Positions 7,807 through 18,700 of a stretch of DNA of 56,245 nt are shown here, piece after piece; position 1 is the first letter of the stretch; every line of letters begins with the position of its first letter. Below the pieces are notes generated by a model. It did no database searches. It was not told the DNA's origin and worked only from the letters and a program-made list of their open reading frames with translations. This DNA comes from Paenibacillus tyrphae. GTDB taxonomy: Bacteria; Bacillota; Bacilli; Paenibacillales; NBRC-103111. The translations under genes were made by a program, and so were the position numbers. The DNA lies in assembly GCF_024158745.1 (NCBI RefSeq), contig NZ_JAMZAW010000040.1:1-56245 (forward strand), written 5' to 3'.

Positions 7807-10392
7807 TTAATTGACGACCACCACCACTGAGGTTCGTTTACCGGCATAAGTAACGGTAATAGTTGCTTTTCCTTTTTCAGTTGTTTTGATGACCCCGTCC
7901 TTCGCATCCGCAATCATTATGTTTGACGAACTCCAAAGTCCTGATATCGTAACATCCTCTTCAGTGCCGTCTAGGAATGTGGCCAAAGCTTTCACCTTAG
8001 TAGTTTCACTAGACTTCAATTTGATGGAGACCACGTCAGTTTTTAAATATTTGATTTTATCGATGTCAATTGGGATCGTGACACTTTTTCCTCCGAAGGT
8101 TACCGTGATTGAGGTGCTACCGGAATCAATTGCCTTAATCAGGCCATCTTCCACTTCAACCAATTTATAGTTTCCTGATTTCCATTGTGCCTTGTTAGAA
8201 ACATCTTTTGTTGTTCCGTCAGCCATCTTAGCCATCAATTGAATTTGGAACTTCCCCCCTTTTTTCATAGGGAGATAACGCTTGTTCGGCACCAAGTCCA
8301 AAACAGAACCGATCTCCACCGGAATCGAAACGTTTTTCCCGCCATATTTTGCCGTGATGGTCACCTTCCCTTGGGCTAAAGACGTGATGCTGCCCTTTTC
8401 GACTTGGGCGATTGCCAGGTTGCTCGAGGTCCACTCTGCGATATTCGTCACATCTTCGGATTTCCCGTTCGCATCGATTGATGTCAATGTAATTGTCCGA
8501 GTTTCGCCTAAATCCAAGGTAAGGAATGAAGAACTTGCTTTCAATATACTAGCTAAATCAACCTGAACGGTTATCGTAATCGTCTTATTGTCGACTGTCG
8601 CACTGACCTTTGTTTCGCCGGAAGTCAAAGCTTTTATCGTTCCCTCACTTACGTTTGCGACTTGAGGATTGGAACTGATCCAAACGGCATCTTGCGTTAC
8701 ATCTTTGCTCTTTCCATCCGTATACGTAGATGTGACGGTAACCTTACGAGTGTCCCCTTTTTTTAAAATTAAGTTTGTTTCGCTAGCGGTCAAGTCTTTC
8801 AATATACCTACCGATACTTGAATTGTTGTTGAACGGTTCCCGAATTTCGCAGTTACTGTAGCAGTGCCCGTCGCAATCCCTGTAATTATGCCGCTGCGGA
8901 CCTGAACAATCTGGTCTGAAGAAGATATCCACTCCGTTTTTCCCGTAATATCCTCTTCTTTTCCATACGGATAAACGGCTTTCACAGTAATTTGATCTGA
9001 GTCGCCCACCTGTAAGCCAATCTTTTTTTTATTCGGTACTATTATATTAGGGATATCCACCAATACTTTCGCGGATATGCTTTTTCCCCCGTAATGGGCC
9101 GTCACGATCGCTTCACCAGCTTTCACAGCGGTTACTTTTCCGTTAAGGACGCTAGCGATCAGTTCTTTATCTATGGTCCATTTGGCCTGGCTTGTTACAT
9201 CTTCGGTACTGCCGTCACCATAGACGGCTTCTAATGTAAGTTGTTCGGATTTTTTTGAATTTAGGGTTACAGTGTCCTTGTTCAGTTCCAAGCGGCGGGG
9301 GACGTCTACGTCAACGATAACTGAAACGGATTTCTCGCCGTACTTTGCCTTGATTGTAGCTTCTCCCGATTTAATTGCGCTAATTTTCCCCTTGATCACA
9401 TATACAATACCTTCATTGTCAGATGACCATTCCGCACGTTCGGTAATATCCTCTGTATTTCCGTTCGGGTAAGTAGCCGTCAGTTTTAACTGCTCGGTGG
9501 TGTTTTTCTTCAATAAAAGATTTTGTTTGTTAATATCAAGCTTGATAGCATTATCCACGTCCACTTTAATTTTACTAGTTTTGTTGCCATAGCTCGCGAT
9601 AATGGTCGCTTGACCGGGGCCATAGCCTGTTATTTTACCTTTCAACGCATCCGCGATATCTGGCTTATCAGATGCCCAGTCGGCAATCTCGGTTACGTCT
9701 TTTGTCGATCCGTCAGGATATGTAGCGATTAAATGGATCGTTTCAGATTGATTCAGCAATAAAGAGACCCGAGACTTATGGGGATCAACTCGTTTGACAA
9801 TTTCCACGGTAAGCGGGATAGTTGTTGTCTGATTGTTGTATTTAGCTGTAATAACAGCCGAACCCGAGCCTTGAGCAGTTACTTTTCCATTAAAAACAGT
9901 GGCGACCGGACCGTTGTCGATGGTCCACTCTGCTTTCGTGGTCACATCTTCAGAAGTACCGTCATCATAATAAGCTTTTAGGTTAATTTGCTCTGATTCG
10001 CCTTTGCGCAAATCAACTTTTTGCTTATCTTTAATTAATGATTTCACACGCTTGGCAACCGTCACATTAACAATGACGGTTTTTGACATATAGGTGGCTG
10101 TAATGATCGCTTTTCCTTCTTTTTTGGCCGTAATAACCCCGGCATAAATCGTCGCGACGTCTGGCGTTCCTGAGTTCCAATCTGTTTTAATGGTTACGTC
10201 CTCAGTCTTCCCGCTATCATAAACCGCAGTCGTTGTTAGTGTTGCCGTACTGCCGGTTTCTAGAGATATTTCGTTTTTATTCAGTACTAGACTTTTGACA
10301 CTCTCCCCGGCTGATGCTTTTATACCGTTTAAATCTGATATCAATAACAAAGTAAAAAATAATATGAGGATTCTAAATACTCTAAAGTTCAT
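7807..10392 (-). CDS. Secreted protein with ten bacterial Ig-like (Big_2) repeats
   Basis: An 861-residue protein with a signal peptide (residues 1 to about 28) followed by ten tandem repeats of about 82-85 residues. Each repeat has a K...L..G.t..l...A.Y.dG..eDVT..a.W.s......v..G.i.a...G.a.ita.ygg pattern, typical of Big_2 domains. No catalytic domain, LPXTG anchor, SLH domain or membrane anchor was seen, so it may be released or held by partners. Such domains usually mediate adhesion or act as spacers. It lies 68 bases after the histidine-kinase gene on the same strand, so it is probably controlled by or co-transcribed with the two-component pair. Confidence 0.88.
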   Translation of the reverse strand: MNFRVFRILILFFTLLLISDLNGIKASAGESVKSLVLNKNEISLETGSTATLTTTAVYDSGKTEDVTIKTDWNSGTPDVATIYAGVITAKKEGKAIITATYMSKTVIVNVTVAKRVKSLIKDKQKVDLRKGESEQINLKAYYDDGTSEDVTTKAEWTIDNGPVATVFNGKVTAQGSGSAVITAKYNNQTTTIPLTVEIVKRVDPHKSRVSLLLNQSETIHLIATYPDGSTKDVTEIADWASDKPDIADALKGKITGYGPGQATIIASYGNKTSKIKVDVDNAIKLDINKQNLLLKKNTTEQLKLTATYPNGNTEDITERAEWSSDNEGIVYVIKGKISAIKSGEATIKAKYGEKSVSVIVDVDVPRRLELNKDTVTLNSKKSEQLTLEAVYGDGSTEDVTSQAKWTIDKELIASVLNGKVTAVKAGEAIVTAHYGGKSISAKVLVDIPNIIVPNKKKIGLQVGDSDQITVKAVYPYGKEEDITGKTEWISSSDQIVQVRSGIITGIATGTATVTAKFGNRSTTIQVSVGILKDLTASETNLILKKGDTRKVTVTSTYTDGKSKDVTQDAVWISSNPQVANVSEGTIKALTSGETKVSATVDNKTITITVQVDLASILKASSSFLTLDLGETRTITLTSIDANGKSEDVTNIAEWTSSNLAIAQVEKGSITSLAQGKVTITAKYGGKNVSIPVEIGSVLDLVPNKRYLPMKKGGKFQIQLMAKMADGTTKDVSNKAQWKSGNYKLVEVEDGLIKAIDSGSTSITVTFGGKSVTIPIDIDKIKYLKTDVVSIKLKSSETTKVKALATFLDGTEEDVTISGLWSSSNIMIADAKDGVIKTTEKGKATITVTYAGKRTSVVVVVN

Positions 10393-10460
10393 ATCTCTTC
10401 ACTCCTGACCATTTATTGTGGGTTCATCATGATATGAGCAATGTGCTTGGAAAAATAAAA

Positions 10461-11861
10461 TCAGCTCTTCATTTTAAGTGCAATAACGAATGATGTGACT
10501 TTAGTAGAAGTTGATTGTAATTCTATCGTCCCGCGATGTTTTTCAATAATCTTCTTAGCAATAGCTAAGCCAAGGCCTGCTCCTCCATCGCTCGTGCGTG
10601 AGTTATCTCCACGTACAAACGGTTCAAAAATTATTTTCCGCAAATCGCTCTGAATCCCTACTCCATCATCACTAACCTCAATTAAGATTGACTCATTATT
10701 TACTTTAAGATCCACATATAAAGTCGTCCCAAAAGGATTATATTTAATAGCATTGTTTAGTAAGTTGCTAATAGCTCTAGCCATTTGTTTTCTATCAATT
10801 CTTAAATATACTGGATATTCCGGAATATTTAAAACTAGAAGGAAACCCTTCTCCTCAATCTCGTCAATATATTCAACAATTAACTCCCTCAAAAATTCTC
10901 CTATATCTAGTTGTTCACGAAATAACCGAAAAGAAGGGGTATCAAGGAGCGATATTTCAAATAAAAGATCAATTAATTCGTTAATTCTAATTGCTTTTCG
11001 GTTTATTGCAGCTAAATATCCATGGAATTTTTCCTGTTCCTTGATCATGTCATCCATCAGCGCTTTAGAGTACCCCTGAATGATAGATATCGGAGTTTTT
11101 AAATCATGTGTAATTCCTGATATCATTCTTTGTTTCTCTTCTTCCAAACGTAGTTTGTCACGTTCAACTTTTTGTAACTTTTCCGTCATAAAATTAAAGG
11201 CATCAATAATTTTTTTGAATTCAATTTCCCATTTTATATTTAAACGAACAGAGTAATCGCCGTGGATCACATTTTGGATTCTCACTGTAACTTTCCTAAA
11301 TAGTCTTATCATTTGTTCTGATATCCAATGGATATGGGCAAGAAGAACAAGCATAATGATAAAAACAATACCTAATAAGGCATTATTCGTATGTAAATGG
11401 ATTAGTTTGGGTTGCTCATGTTCATCAATGATATCATATGTGATTCTAACCCTTTTTGACGGGATTTTTACCAGGTAATAATAAACTTTATCATCCCGCC
11501 AAAATGATGCGATTGAATACAGAAATGGCTGTTTTTCTAATGAATTATCTAACGCGCGATAGAGTTCGATTTCTGTATATCCTGATGACTCTTCAAGTGG
11601 TGTCCCAAACACTTGAACTATTTTTCTATTACTGTCTAATACCTCAAGCCATCCACCTACTTTTTTTAGATCCTGAAGAGCCCATTCCCAGTCTTCAGCT
11701 TCTAAAAAATTTATAGCTTTAACCATCTTGGGAGTTTTTGTTTCAAGACTCTGGTCAAATTCTGTAAAAAAATATAATGCACTTGCCAAACCAATCAAGG
11801 TAATGATAAAGACAAGCACGATGTATTGCTTAAGGACCGTAACATTTAAAAACTTTGTCAT
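10461..11861 (-). CDS. Membrane sensor histidine kinase
   Basis: A 466-residue kinase. A membrane segment near residues 12-32, an extracytoplasmic region of about 125 residues, a second segment near 160-180, and a HAMP linker are followed by a HisKA domain with phospho-acceptor His252 in GITHDLKTP. A HATPase domain follows with the N box NLLNNAIKYNP, G1 SDDGVGI, and GGAGLGLAIAKK. All catalytic boxes are intact. It follows the response-regulator gene and is its likely partner. The stimulus is unknown; the sensor region matches no domain I recognise. Confidence 0.9.
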   Translation of the reverse strand: MTKFLNVTVLKQYIVLVFIITLIGLASALYFFTEFDQSLETKTPKMVKAINFLEAEDWEWALQDLKKVGGWLEVLDSNRKIVQVFGTPLEESSGYTEIELYRALDNSLEKQPFLYSIASFWRDDKVYYYLVKIPSKRVRITYDIIDEHEQPKLIHLHTNNALLGIVFIIMLVLLAHIHWISEQMIRLFRKVTVRIQNVIHGDYSVRLNIKWEIEFKKIIDAFNFMTEKLQKVERDKLRLEEEKQRMISGITHDLKTPISIIQGYSKALMDDMIKEQEKFHGYLAAINRKAIRINELIDLLFEISLLDTPSFRLFREQLDIGEFLRELIVEYIDEIEEKGFLLVLNIPEYPVYLRIDRKQMARAISNLLNNAIKYNPFGTTLYVDLKVNNESILIEVSDDGVGIQSDLRKIIFEPFVRGDNSRTSDGGAGLGLAIAKKIIEKHRGTIELQSTSTKVTSFVIALKMKS

Positions 11862-12050
11862 TCTATGCTGAAGATCCCTTCTTAACAGATTTGTCCATAA
11901 TGCACTACCGGCAATGGGTGCAGGAAAATTAATCCGGTCATCACCATCGATAAGGGATGACCGCGTTAATAGCGTAGTTTTGCGTTCTTTTGCGATCCTG
12001 AAGAATTCCCTCTAGAATTTTAATAATTTCTTTCAATTTTGAACATAATC

Positions 12051-12773
12051 TTAAGTTGCATGACTTGATTTGACAAATTTATAGCCGAGCCCCCGAATAG
12101 TAGTGATGTATTTAGGTTTCTTTGGATCATCTTCGATCTTGTCTCGCAATTTGCTAATACAGACCATAATAGTATTGTCATCGTTTGAATAGAAATCGCC
12201 CCACACGTTCTCGTACAACTGTTTCTTGGTATACACTTTACCCGGATGTTCCATTAGTGCTAACAATAGTTTATATTCAATCGCGGTCAGATGAACTTGG
12301 CCCCCCCGTTTTTCCAGCTGGCACATCTTTGTATTTAACATCAACTCCCCCACCCGAATAATATCTGCTGTGGCTTTCGGCTGAATTCTATCATTAAACT
12401 GGTTGTTGCGGCGTAACTGAGCTTGAACACGTGCGACGACTTCCATAGGATTAAATGGCTTAGTCATATAATCGTCAGCTCCAAGTTGAAGCCCCAATAT
12501 TTTATCATGATCCTGCACACTTGCGGACAAAAAAATAACTGGAATGTGATTGGCTGACTCCCGGATTGTCTTTACCAACTGAAAGCCATTTAACAGAGGC
12601 ATCACGATATCCAAGATGACTAGATCGACAGCGTACTCCTGCAGCTTATCTAATGCTTCCTGACCGTTAGATGCCTCCATTACACGGTACCCTTCCACCT
12701 CAAGGTACAGCTTTATTAAGTCAACAAGCTCTTTTTCGTCGTCTGCCACTAAAATAGTCCGAATCCGACTCAT
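12051..12773 (-). CDS. OmpR/PhoB-family response regulator
   Basis: A 240-residue protein. The receiver domain has the acidic pair D11-D12, phospho-acceptor D55 in LVILDIVMP, and the conserved lysine in KPFNP. A winged-helix DNA-binding domain with TAIEYKLLLALMEHPGKVYTK follows. The ribosome site GGAGGTG precedes the ATG. It pairs with the kinase 190 bases downstream. Its position between fliD and the Big_2 gene suggests that it controls cell-surface functions, but no binding site could be identified. Confidence 0.92.
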   Translation of the reverse strand: MSRIRTILVADDEKELVDLIKLYLEVEGYRVMEASNGQEALDKLQEYAVDLVILDIVMPLLNGFQLVKTIRESANHIPVIFLSASVQDHDKILGLQLGADDYMTKPFNPMEVVARVQAQLRRNNQFNDRIQPKATADIIRVGELMLNTKMCQLEKRGGQVHLTAIEYKLLLALMEHPGKVYTKKQLYENVWGDFYSNDDNTIMVCISKLRDKIEDDPKKPKYITTIRGLGYKFVKSSHAT

Positions 12774-12837
12774 CTCACTTCACCTCCAGTAACTTCACAA
12801 GTTTACCGGTTATTCAGATTAGCTTAAATCAAGAAAA

Positions 12838-14619
12838 CTACATTCTTTTAGATAACCAAGAGAGATTTGCATTGCTTTTTTGAATCGCCTTCTCCATATG
12901 AGCGAATTTTGCATAATAAAAATCTTCTTTTTTCTTCATTTTTGATTCTAGCGTAATAATTTTTCGCTCTATAGCCTTGTTAGTCGCACCTAATGTGGAG
13001 TTAATATCGTCTTCTGCGGCTCCTGCATGTCCAGCTTTCCTGATGAGTTCACTGGATGAAGAACCGATCTCATCGTACATACGATGTGCAATTCCTTTTT
13101 GCTTATTTTTTTCAGATGGAGGAAGTGCAGGATCGATAGCGTTATTAGTAAATAAAGCAATTACTGATTCAGGTTTATCTGCCAAAGCTGTCTTCAGTTT
13201 TTTTTCGTCAATTTTTAATTTTGCATTATCTTCAAGTTTATTAGGGTTGAATGGCATTGTAGAAATACCGATTTTATCAAGCGAGTTATAATCCTTTGGC
13301 ATGCCTTCTACGGATTCACCGGTTATTTTTCTCAAGGTTTTCAAGGCTCTATAGACAGTATCATCTCTTCGAATGAGACCACTTTTAGCCTTATCTTCCC
13401 ACTGCTTAATCTCCGCCTCTTTCATATCTTTCTTCTCGTCATCACTCAGCGGATGAAATCCCCGATACTTGTTCTCGTTTAACCGCTTACCCATAGTATC
13501 AACCATGTCATTATACTTTGAGACAAAATCTACGATTTTGCTGTACAAGGCGTCGGTATCTTTTTTTACCGATACGTTTACAACGGTTGATGGAGTTGTG
13601 GTCTGATTCAGTGTATAGGTTATACCATCTTTCGTAAATGTATTGGAACGCTCTAAGTATTGAATACCATCTATATTGACATTTGCGTCTTGCCCATGAA
13701 CGGTTTTGCTGTCAGCTAATTTCAATCCCGACAAAATAAAATTATCGGTCCCTGTTAAATCCACTTTAGCCATGCTTCCAATATCCTTGGACGCGAAAGT
13801 CACTTTATCATTCGTCACATCGTAGCTCATACTAACGCCTGCGGCAGATGTATTAACTTTCGTGATCATGCTAGATAAAGAATCCCCAGGCAATACGGAT
13901 ACGGAAGTGCCGTTAATGACCAGTTTTCCGGACAAGCCCATTGCGGATCCCGGATTTAGTCTATTGGAGCGCTGACTTCCGGAAGGAAACCCTAGAGAAG
14001 TCAGCGCCGAACTGCCTACAGAATCTGTCAATACAATTTGTCCTGCACCTGAAATTTTTAACTGGTCGTTCCCAGATCCCGTCAAGCTAACGGATATCCA
14101 GGATCCGAACGCAGCCGAAATCTGCGCATTGATCTCATCTTTTAATGCGGCAGGCGTATAAGATGCATTTGGGATCAGCGTAATCGTCTTTTTATTTCCA
14201 TTGAAAGTAACTTCAAATTTATTGTTGTTATTGTTTATTGAAGTAGCCGCAGCCAAGCTTTTTCCTATCAGCTCTCCGCTTAGGGGCGAACTGCTAGATT
14301 TCATTGCACCGCTTGCCAATCGATCAACAACGATGGTGTGATTTTTAGCAGCTGCGCTACCGTCGGAAGACACCGTTACTGCAGGATGCGTGGAGATTGC
14401 TTTAGTCGCTTTCCAATCACCACTTAGCCGCATATCGCCGAGAACAGATCTAAACCCGATTAATTTGGCATTGATCTCACGATATAAGCCCATTTTCCAT
14501 GTAGTAAGAGTTTTCTGTTGATTAATTTTCGTTAACGGCGTACGTTCCGCTTTCATCAGATCTTTAACTATCTTATCGATGTCCATACCTGAACTCATTC
14601 CACTAATTCTCATAGGCAT
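12838..14619 (-). CDS. fliD: FliD-type flagellar filament cap / hook-associated protein 2
   Basis: A 593-residue protein starting RISGMSSGMDIDKIVKDLM, the hallmark N-terminus of FliD, with FliD_N, central D2-D3 and FliD_C regions. A C-terminal coiled coil runs through KAIERKIITLESKMKKKEDF. FliD caps the growing flagellar filament and helps flagellin fold. It would be exported by the flagellar apparatus. It lies 23 bases after the SLH-protein stop, with AGGGGG before the start, and not beside fliS or flagellin. It could therefore be a second copy or a surface adhesin derived from FliD. Confidence 0.88.
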   Translation of the reverse strand: MPMRISGMSSGMDIDKIVKDLMKAERTPLTKINQQKTLTTWKMGLYREINAKLIGFRSVLGDMRLSGDWKATKAISTHPAVTVSSDGSAAAKNHTIVVDRLASGAMKSSSSPLSGELIGKSLAAATSINNNNNKFEVTFNGNKKTITLIPNASYTPAALKDEINAQISAAFGSWISVSLTGSGNDQLKISGAGQIVLTDSVGSSALTSLGFPSGSQRSNRLNPGSAMGLSGKLVINGTSVSVLPGDSLSSMITKVNTSAAGVSMSYDVTNDKVTFASKDIGSMAKVDLTGTDNFILSGLKLADSKTVHGQDANVNIDGIQYLERSNTFTKDGITYTLNQTTTPSTVVNVSVKKDTDALYSKIVDFVSKYNDMVDTMGKRLNENKYRGFHPLSDDEKKDMKEAEIKQWEDKAKSGLIRRDDTVYRALKTLRKITGESVEGMPKDYNSLDKIGISTMPFNPNKLEDNAKLKIDEKKLKTALADKPESVIALFTNNAIDPALPPSEKNKQKGIAHRMYDEIGSSSSELIRKAGHAGAAEDDINSTLGATNKAIERKIITLESKMKKKEDFYYAKFAHMEKAIQKSNANLSWLSKRM

Positions 14620-14642
14620 AGTAATAACACCCCCTATTCAGC

Positions 14643-17600
14643 TCATTTTGGAAATTTCTTCTGCTGCTTCAATACACGCTCGAAAACAGCTGCCGCTTGA
14701 ACACGTGTAAGGTTCTGGCGAGGATCGAAACGATATGTCTTTTTCTTTTGACCCGGAAGCAGAACATTTTCTATACCTGAAATAAATCCGGCTTTGGAAA
14801 CCGCTTCAACTGCCGAAACAGCATAAATATCGATATCTTTCGCATCTGTAAATTGCTTTTGAAGGTTAGTTGAGGACTTGGCGCCATCAGAATTGATCTT
14901 CATCTCAGCAGCTCTTGCAATCATGACTGCCGCGTCCTGCCTTGTAATGGATTCGTCAGGTTTGAATCTGCCGCCTGCGCCACCTCGGGCGATACCAACC
15001 CGCGCCGCAGTTTCGATATATTTGTAATCATAGAGCGGATTACTACTGCTAAATTTTTGTACATCGCTAAATGTCATATTACCTGTATACTGAAGCGGAA
15101 TATCGAATCCTTTAACAAGTAATGTAGCAAATTCACCACGTGTAATTGATTCATTGGGTACGAAGAGTGATTGAAGCTTATTTAGCATGAATCCTTTAGA
15201 ATACATGATGTCTAACGTATCCCGCCCCCATTCATGACTAGTGATATCGTTAAAACTGTCGTACATGTACATCACTTGAAAATAACCAAAATGGTTGATC
15301 GGAGCTGTGATCGTGTTTTTCTTCGGATCAACAACCCCACCAATGTTTTTCCAGGCTAGGGATGTCATGCCCCGATAATCCTCGTAAATGTCCAGTTGAT
15401 ATATAGTGACATACTTCCAAGAATCGTCCCGAATTGAATTATCATATTTTAATGTCAATTCGCCACGCTTGGATGGAACCACCATGTTTTTAAGTTCATT
15501 CTCGTTATTTTTTTGATAAAATCTGACGTTGCTGCTGTTCGGATCAATATTGTAGGGATCTCGTCCAGACCCTGTAAGAGCTTCTTTCAGTTTGTCTTTA
15601 TCCAAATAATCATCCTGGTTGATGGTGCCTCCGTTGATCCAGAAAAGCTTGCTGGCCGGACGGAATTTGCCTGTAGGCTCTTGCAGGAAGAACGAAGCAT
15701 TGTAATCGGTATTATAAGATTTATTAACACGTCCGTCCTTAGCATTGGCAAGACCGAACAGCAGCTTTCTATCGCTGGTCAAGTAGGGATTCGTCGATCC
15801 AGGATCATTACGCATTAATTTCGTATCTTTTGGAAACTCAAGCTCAAGCTCTCCTTCGAACATTTTGATCTTCGTTTGCATCGGCATCAACATCTGCGCT
15901 CCTTCCAATGCAGTATTGACGTTATTAACGATAAAGCTTCCTTTGGAACTTTCTTTGCCCCGGTTTACTGTAAAGTTAATGACATTGTGACCTGCTTTTA
16001 AGTTCTCGTATCGATAATAAAAATAAGGCTTATTGTCGGAAGGATCGATTTTACTAAACAGACGAATGTTTTTATCAAATGCAACGCTGTCCGCATTCTC
16101 CGCTTCTAACTTAATATCTACAAAATTGCCATTGATGTTAGCCACTTCTTCCTTGTTCGTCTTTATGAGTACCGGCTCAATGATACGATACGGTACAGGT
16201 TCGCGCGAAATGGTAATAGTCCGGATTTCTGTGATTCCCGTTTTGTTGGAAATCATAAACTCAATAATAACGTCTCCTTGAAAAGGAAGGCTAATAACCG
16301 CTGTATTAATCGTACCTGAAGAGACACTGTTTAAATAATTCTGCTGACCGATGGCCGGATTAGTAGGATAAGCCCATCCGTTACTGCCCTCCCTGTTATC
16401 GAAAGTGACGAGTGGCTTGCCTTGAGCATCTTTTTTACGGACGGTCATTTTGATGCTGTCCGCATTAACGAACGAGCCTACAAAAGAAACACTGTTAGAG
16501 TGTGTGACATATTTATCGTTCGTCTGCGCTTTCGTAAACTTATCCAATGGACTTGGTAGAATGTCTCCTACAAATTGCGGGGTAGGCAAAGTAAACTTAA
16601 AGATTTCATATTGAACCGTTGTTACATTACTCCCATTTAATTTAACATTAATTTTTATAGTGTTACGGCCCTCTTTGAGCAATTCTTTACCGTCACTTGG
16701 CATCCAACGGCTATCCGCTTTATTTACATCTAACATGAAGGTCGATTTTGCAGCAGGATCTCGAAAATCACTCGGTACTAATTTAGTTGCATATCCGTTT
16801 ACAGACACTTCGACGTTGCCAAACTCCGAGGGTGGTAAGTTCATAATCCGCGCTTGCAAACAAGGAATTCCTCCCGTTCCAGGGTTACAAAACGGTGTAT
16901 CTAATGCAGCGTTTTTAATGACCATGTTATTGTGGAAGTTAATCGGAATAATGTATGGCGTGCTTGTAATGACTAACGGGAAATCCAGTTTACCGTTGTT
17001 GCTTCCGTTAGGTATAAGTGAGAGAGAGGTTTTTCCGTCACGAACGCCTTCTATTTGAAATTTCCATTTTTGCTGTGTACCATCCTGTCCGACATACGTT
17101 GCATTAACATCGGCAGCACCCGTGATTCGGGCAACGACACTGCCTGCTGGTGAAACAGAAGGTGGATTAATACCGGTTGTATATACGTAGAACGTAGAAG
17201 GCAGCTCGCTGATTTCGTTATCCCCATTCTCATTAAGAACGACTTCGACGGGTTGATTCGTGACCTTATCTATGCCGAGATCTTTTGTAACTTTCGTTAC
17301 ATACGGTGCGTTTGGATCAAAGTAATTAAACGTAAACGTTTGCTGCGGTGCCTGACCGACTAAACCACTCCCAGTATAAAAGGTGACAATCATTGTTTGT
17401 TTCCGATTTGTAGGCAAGGTTAGAGGAATAGAACCAATATCATACACTTTATACAACGGAGTCGATTCACTAGTGATTTCTTGAAGCACAGGCGCTTTTC
17501 CTGAAAAATAAACTCTCGTTGTATTTCCGTTAACTACTTGAATATCTGCATAAACGTATTCTGTAATCGTCGTAGAACCTGGGATCAGGTTCACCTTCAT

Positions 17601-18431
17601 TTTACCCTTCAGGTTCACCGTGGTTTGCTTCAATTGAGGAAATGGATCATCAATGAGTTTTTGTGTCGTGCCGCCGGCTTCCAAAGCCCCTTCAAATAAA
17701 AAAGGTTTGCCATTGTTAAAAATAAATTTTCTTGTCGTAGTGTACATGTTCGTGTTGTTGCTGGCGACAATTTTAAAGATATTGTCCCCGCCTTGCATAT
17801 TGAAATCTGGACTCCGGTTTGGGATAAATGTAAAATCCCCATTATTGCTGCGAAACGCGCTAATGGAATTGGATTGGCCCAGTAAATAACCTTTTACTGC
17901 TGTCGCATTCGGTGATTTACCGGTAATTGTATAGGCCGATTGCGTGGGGTCTTTCGGATACATTTTGTTATTTTCTATGGGTACGTCGTTAAATTTCAGG
18001 TCCGTGATGTTCGTTGTAGGCGTAAATGTGATATAAGCGGGTTGGGAGGAAATTTTGCTAGCATCGCCCATCATAAAAGTAACTTTATTGGTTCCTTCCG
18101 ACAATTTAACGTTGTTGAACGTCACCTCATAAGGAGTCGTTTTTACTCCTTTGTTGGACTTGTTCTCTACCGGTTTACCGGGATTTGTCGTAACGTTCTC
18201 AATTTCATAATAAATCGAAGCAATTTGATTATCGTTAATATTGCTAATTTCAACAGAAATATTAACAGTTTCGCTAGTAATGGGGGTAGGTTTAGTTGCA
18301 TCAATACTGAACCCTTTAACCTTCATCAACGCCCCACCGGCCGCCATTAAAGAAACAGGTATAAACATCGAACATAACATGGTCACGATGACCGCGTAGA
18401 TAATAATAGTATGGTTATTGGAACGTTTCAA
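14643..18431 (-). CDS. Large S-layer-homology surface protein
   Basis: A 1262-residue exported protein. Residues 1 to about 31 form a signal peptide. A long beta-rich region with several Ig-like stretches follows, and three SLH domains occupy roughly the last 200 residues, starting at FNDITSHEWGRDTLDIMYSKG. SLH domains bind pyruvylated secondary cell-wall polymer, so the protein should sit on the cell surface. Translation starts at TTG behind AAGGAGG with eight-base spacing. I recognise no enzyme domain in the long N-terminal region. It is the first gene of the surface block that includes fliD. Confidence 0.9.
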   Translation of the reverse strand: MKRSNNHTIIIYAVIVTMLCSMFIPVSLMAAGGALMKVKGFSIDATKPTPITSETVNISVEISNINDNQIASIYYEIENVTTNPGKPVENKSNKGVKTTPYEVTFNNVKLSEGTNKVTFMMGDASKISSQPAYITFTPTTNITDLKFNDVPIENNKMYPKDPTQSAYTITGKSPNATAVKGYLLGQSNSISAFRSNNGDFTFIPNRSPDFNMQGGDNIFKIVASNNTNMYTTTRKFIFNNGKPFLFEGALEAGGTTQKLIDDPFPQLKQTTVNLKGKMKVNLIPGSTTITEYVYADIQVVNGNTTRVYFSGKAPVLQEITSESTPLYKVYDIGSIPLTLPTNRKQTMIVTFYTGSGLVGQAPQQTFTFNYFDPNAPYVTKVTKDLGIDKVTNQPVEVVLNENGDNEISELPSTFYVYTTGINPPSVSPAGSVVARITGAADVNATYVGQDGTQQKWKFQIEGVRDGKTSLSLIPNGSNNGKLDFPLVITSTPYIIPINFHNNMVIKNAALDTPFCNPGTGGIPCLQARIMNLPPSEFGNVEVSVNGYATKLVPSDFRDPAAKSTFMLDVNKADSRWMPSDGKELLKEGRNTIKINVKLNGSNVTTVQYEIFKFTLPTPQFVGDILPSPLDKFTKAQTNDKYVTHSNSVSFVGSFVNADSIKMTVRKKDAQGKPLVTFDNREGSNGWAYPTNPAIGQQNYLNSVSSGTINTAVISLPFQGDVIIEFMISNKTGITEIRTITISREPVPYRIIEPVLIKTNKEEVANINGNFVDIKLEAENADSVAFDKNIRLFSKIDPSDNKPYFYYRYENLKAGHNVINFTVNRGKESSKGSFIVNNVNTALEGAQMLMPMQTKIKMFEGELELEFPKDTKLMRNDPGSTNPYLTSDRKLLFGLANAKDGRVNKSYNTDYNASFFLQEPTGKFRPASKLFWINGGTINQDDYLDKDKLKEALTGSGRDPYNIDPNSSNVRFYQKNNENELKNMVVPSKRGELTLKYDNSIRDDSWKYVTIYQLDIYEDYRGMTSLAWKNIGGVVDPKKNTITAPINHFGYFQVMYMYDSFNDITSHEWGRDTLDIMYSKGFMLNKLQSLFVPNESITRGEFATLLVKGFDIPLQYTGNMTFSDVQKFSSSNPLYDYKYIETAARVGIARGGAGGRFKPDESITRQDAAVMIARAAEMKINSDGAKSSTNLQKQFTDAKDIDIYAVSAVEAVSKAGFISGIENVLLPGQKKKTYRFDPRQNLTRVQAAAVFERVLKQQKKFPK

Positions 18432-18700
18432 GTTAAGTTCCTCCTTGTGAATTTTATAAAAGATGAGTTTATATGTAATAGTTGAAACTCAGTAAACGAA
18501 ATAAATTTATTGTTGCTTTGCTTCATTTATTGCATAATTGCAATTTAAGATTCAATCTCTACCCGATTTAAATCGCCACTAACACCTCATCTATGGGCAA
18601 CTAGTTTTCTGTCATGTCATGCTCCTATGGCAAGGAAAATAAAAACATTATAAAAAACAATTATTCATCTATCTTATGTTCTAATAAAAATGGGCCGGTC

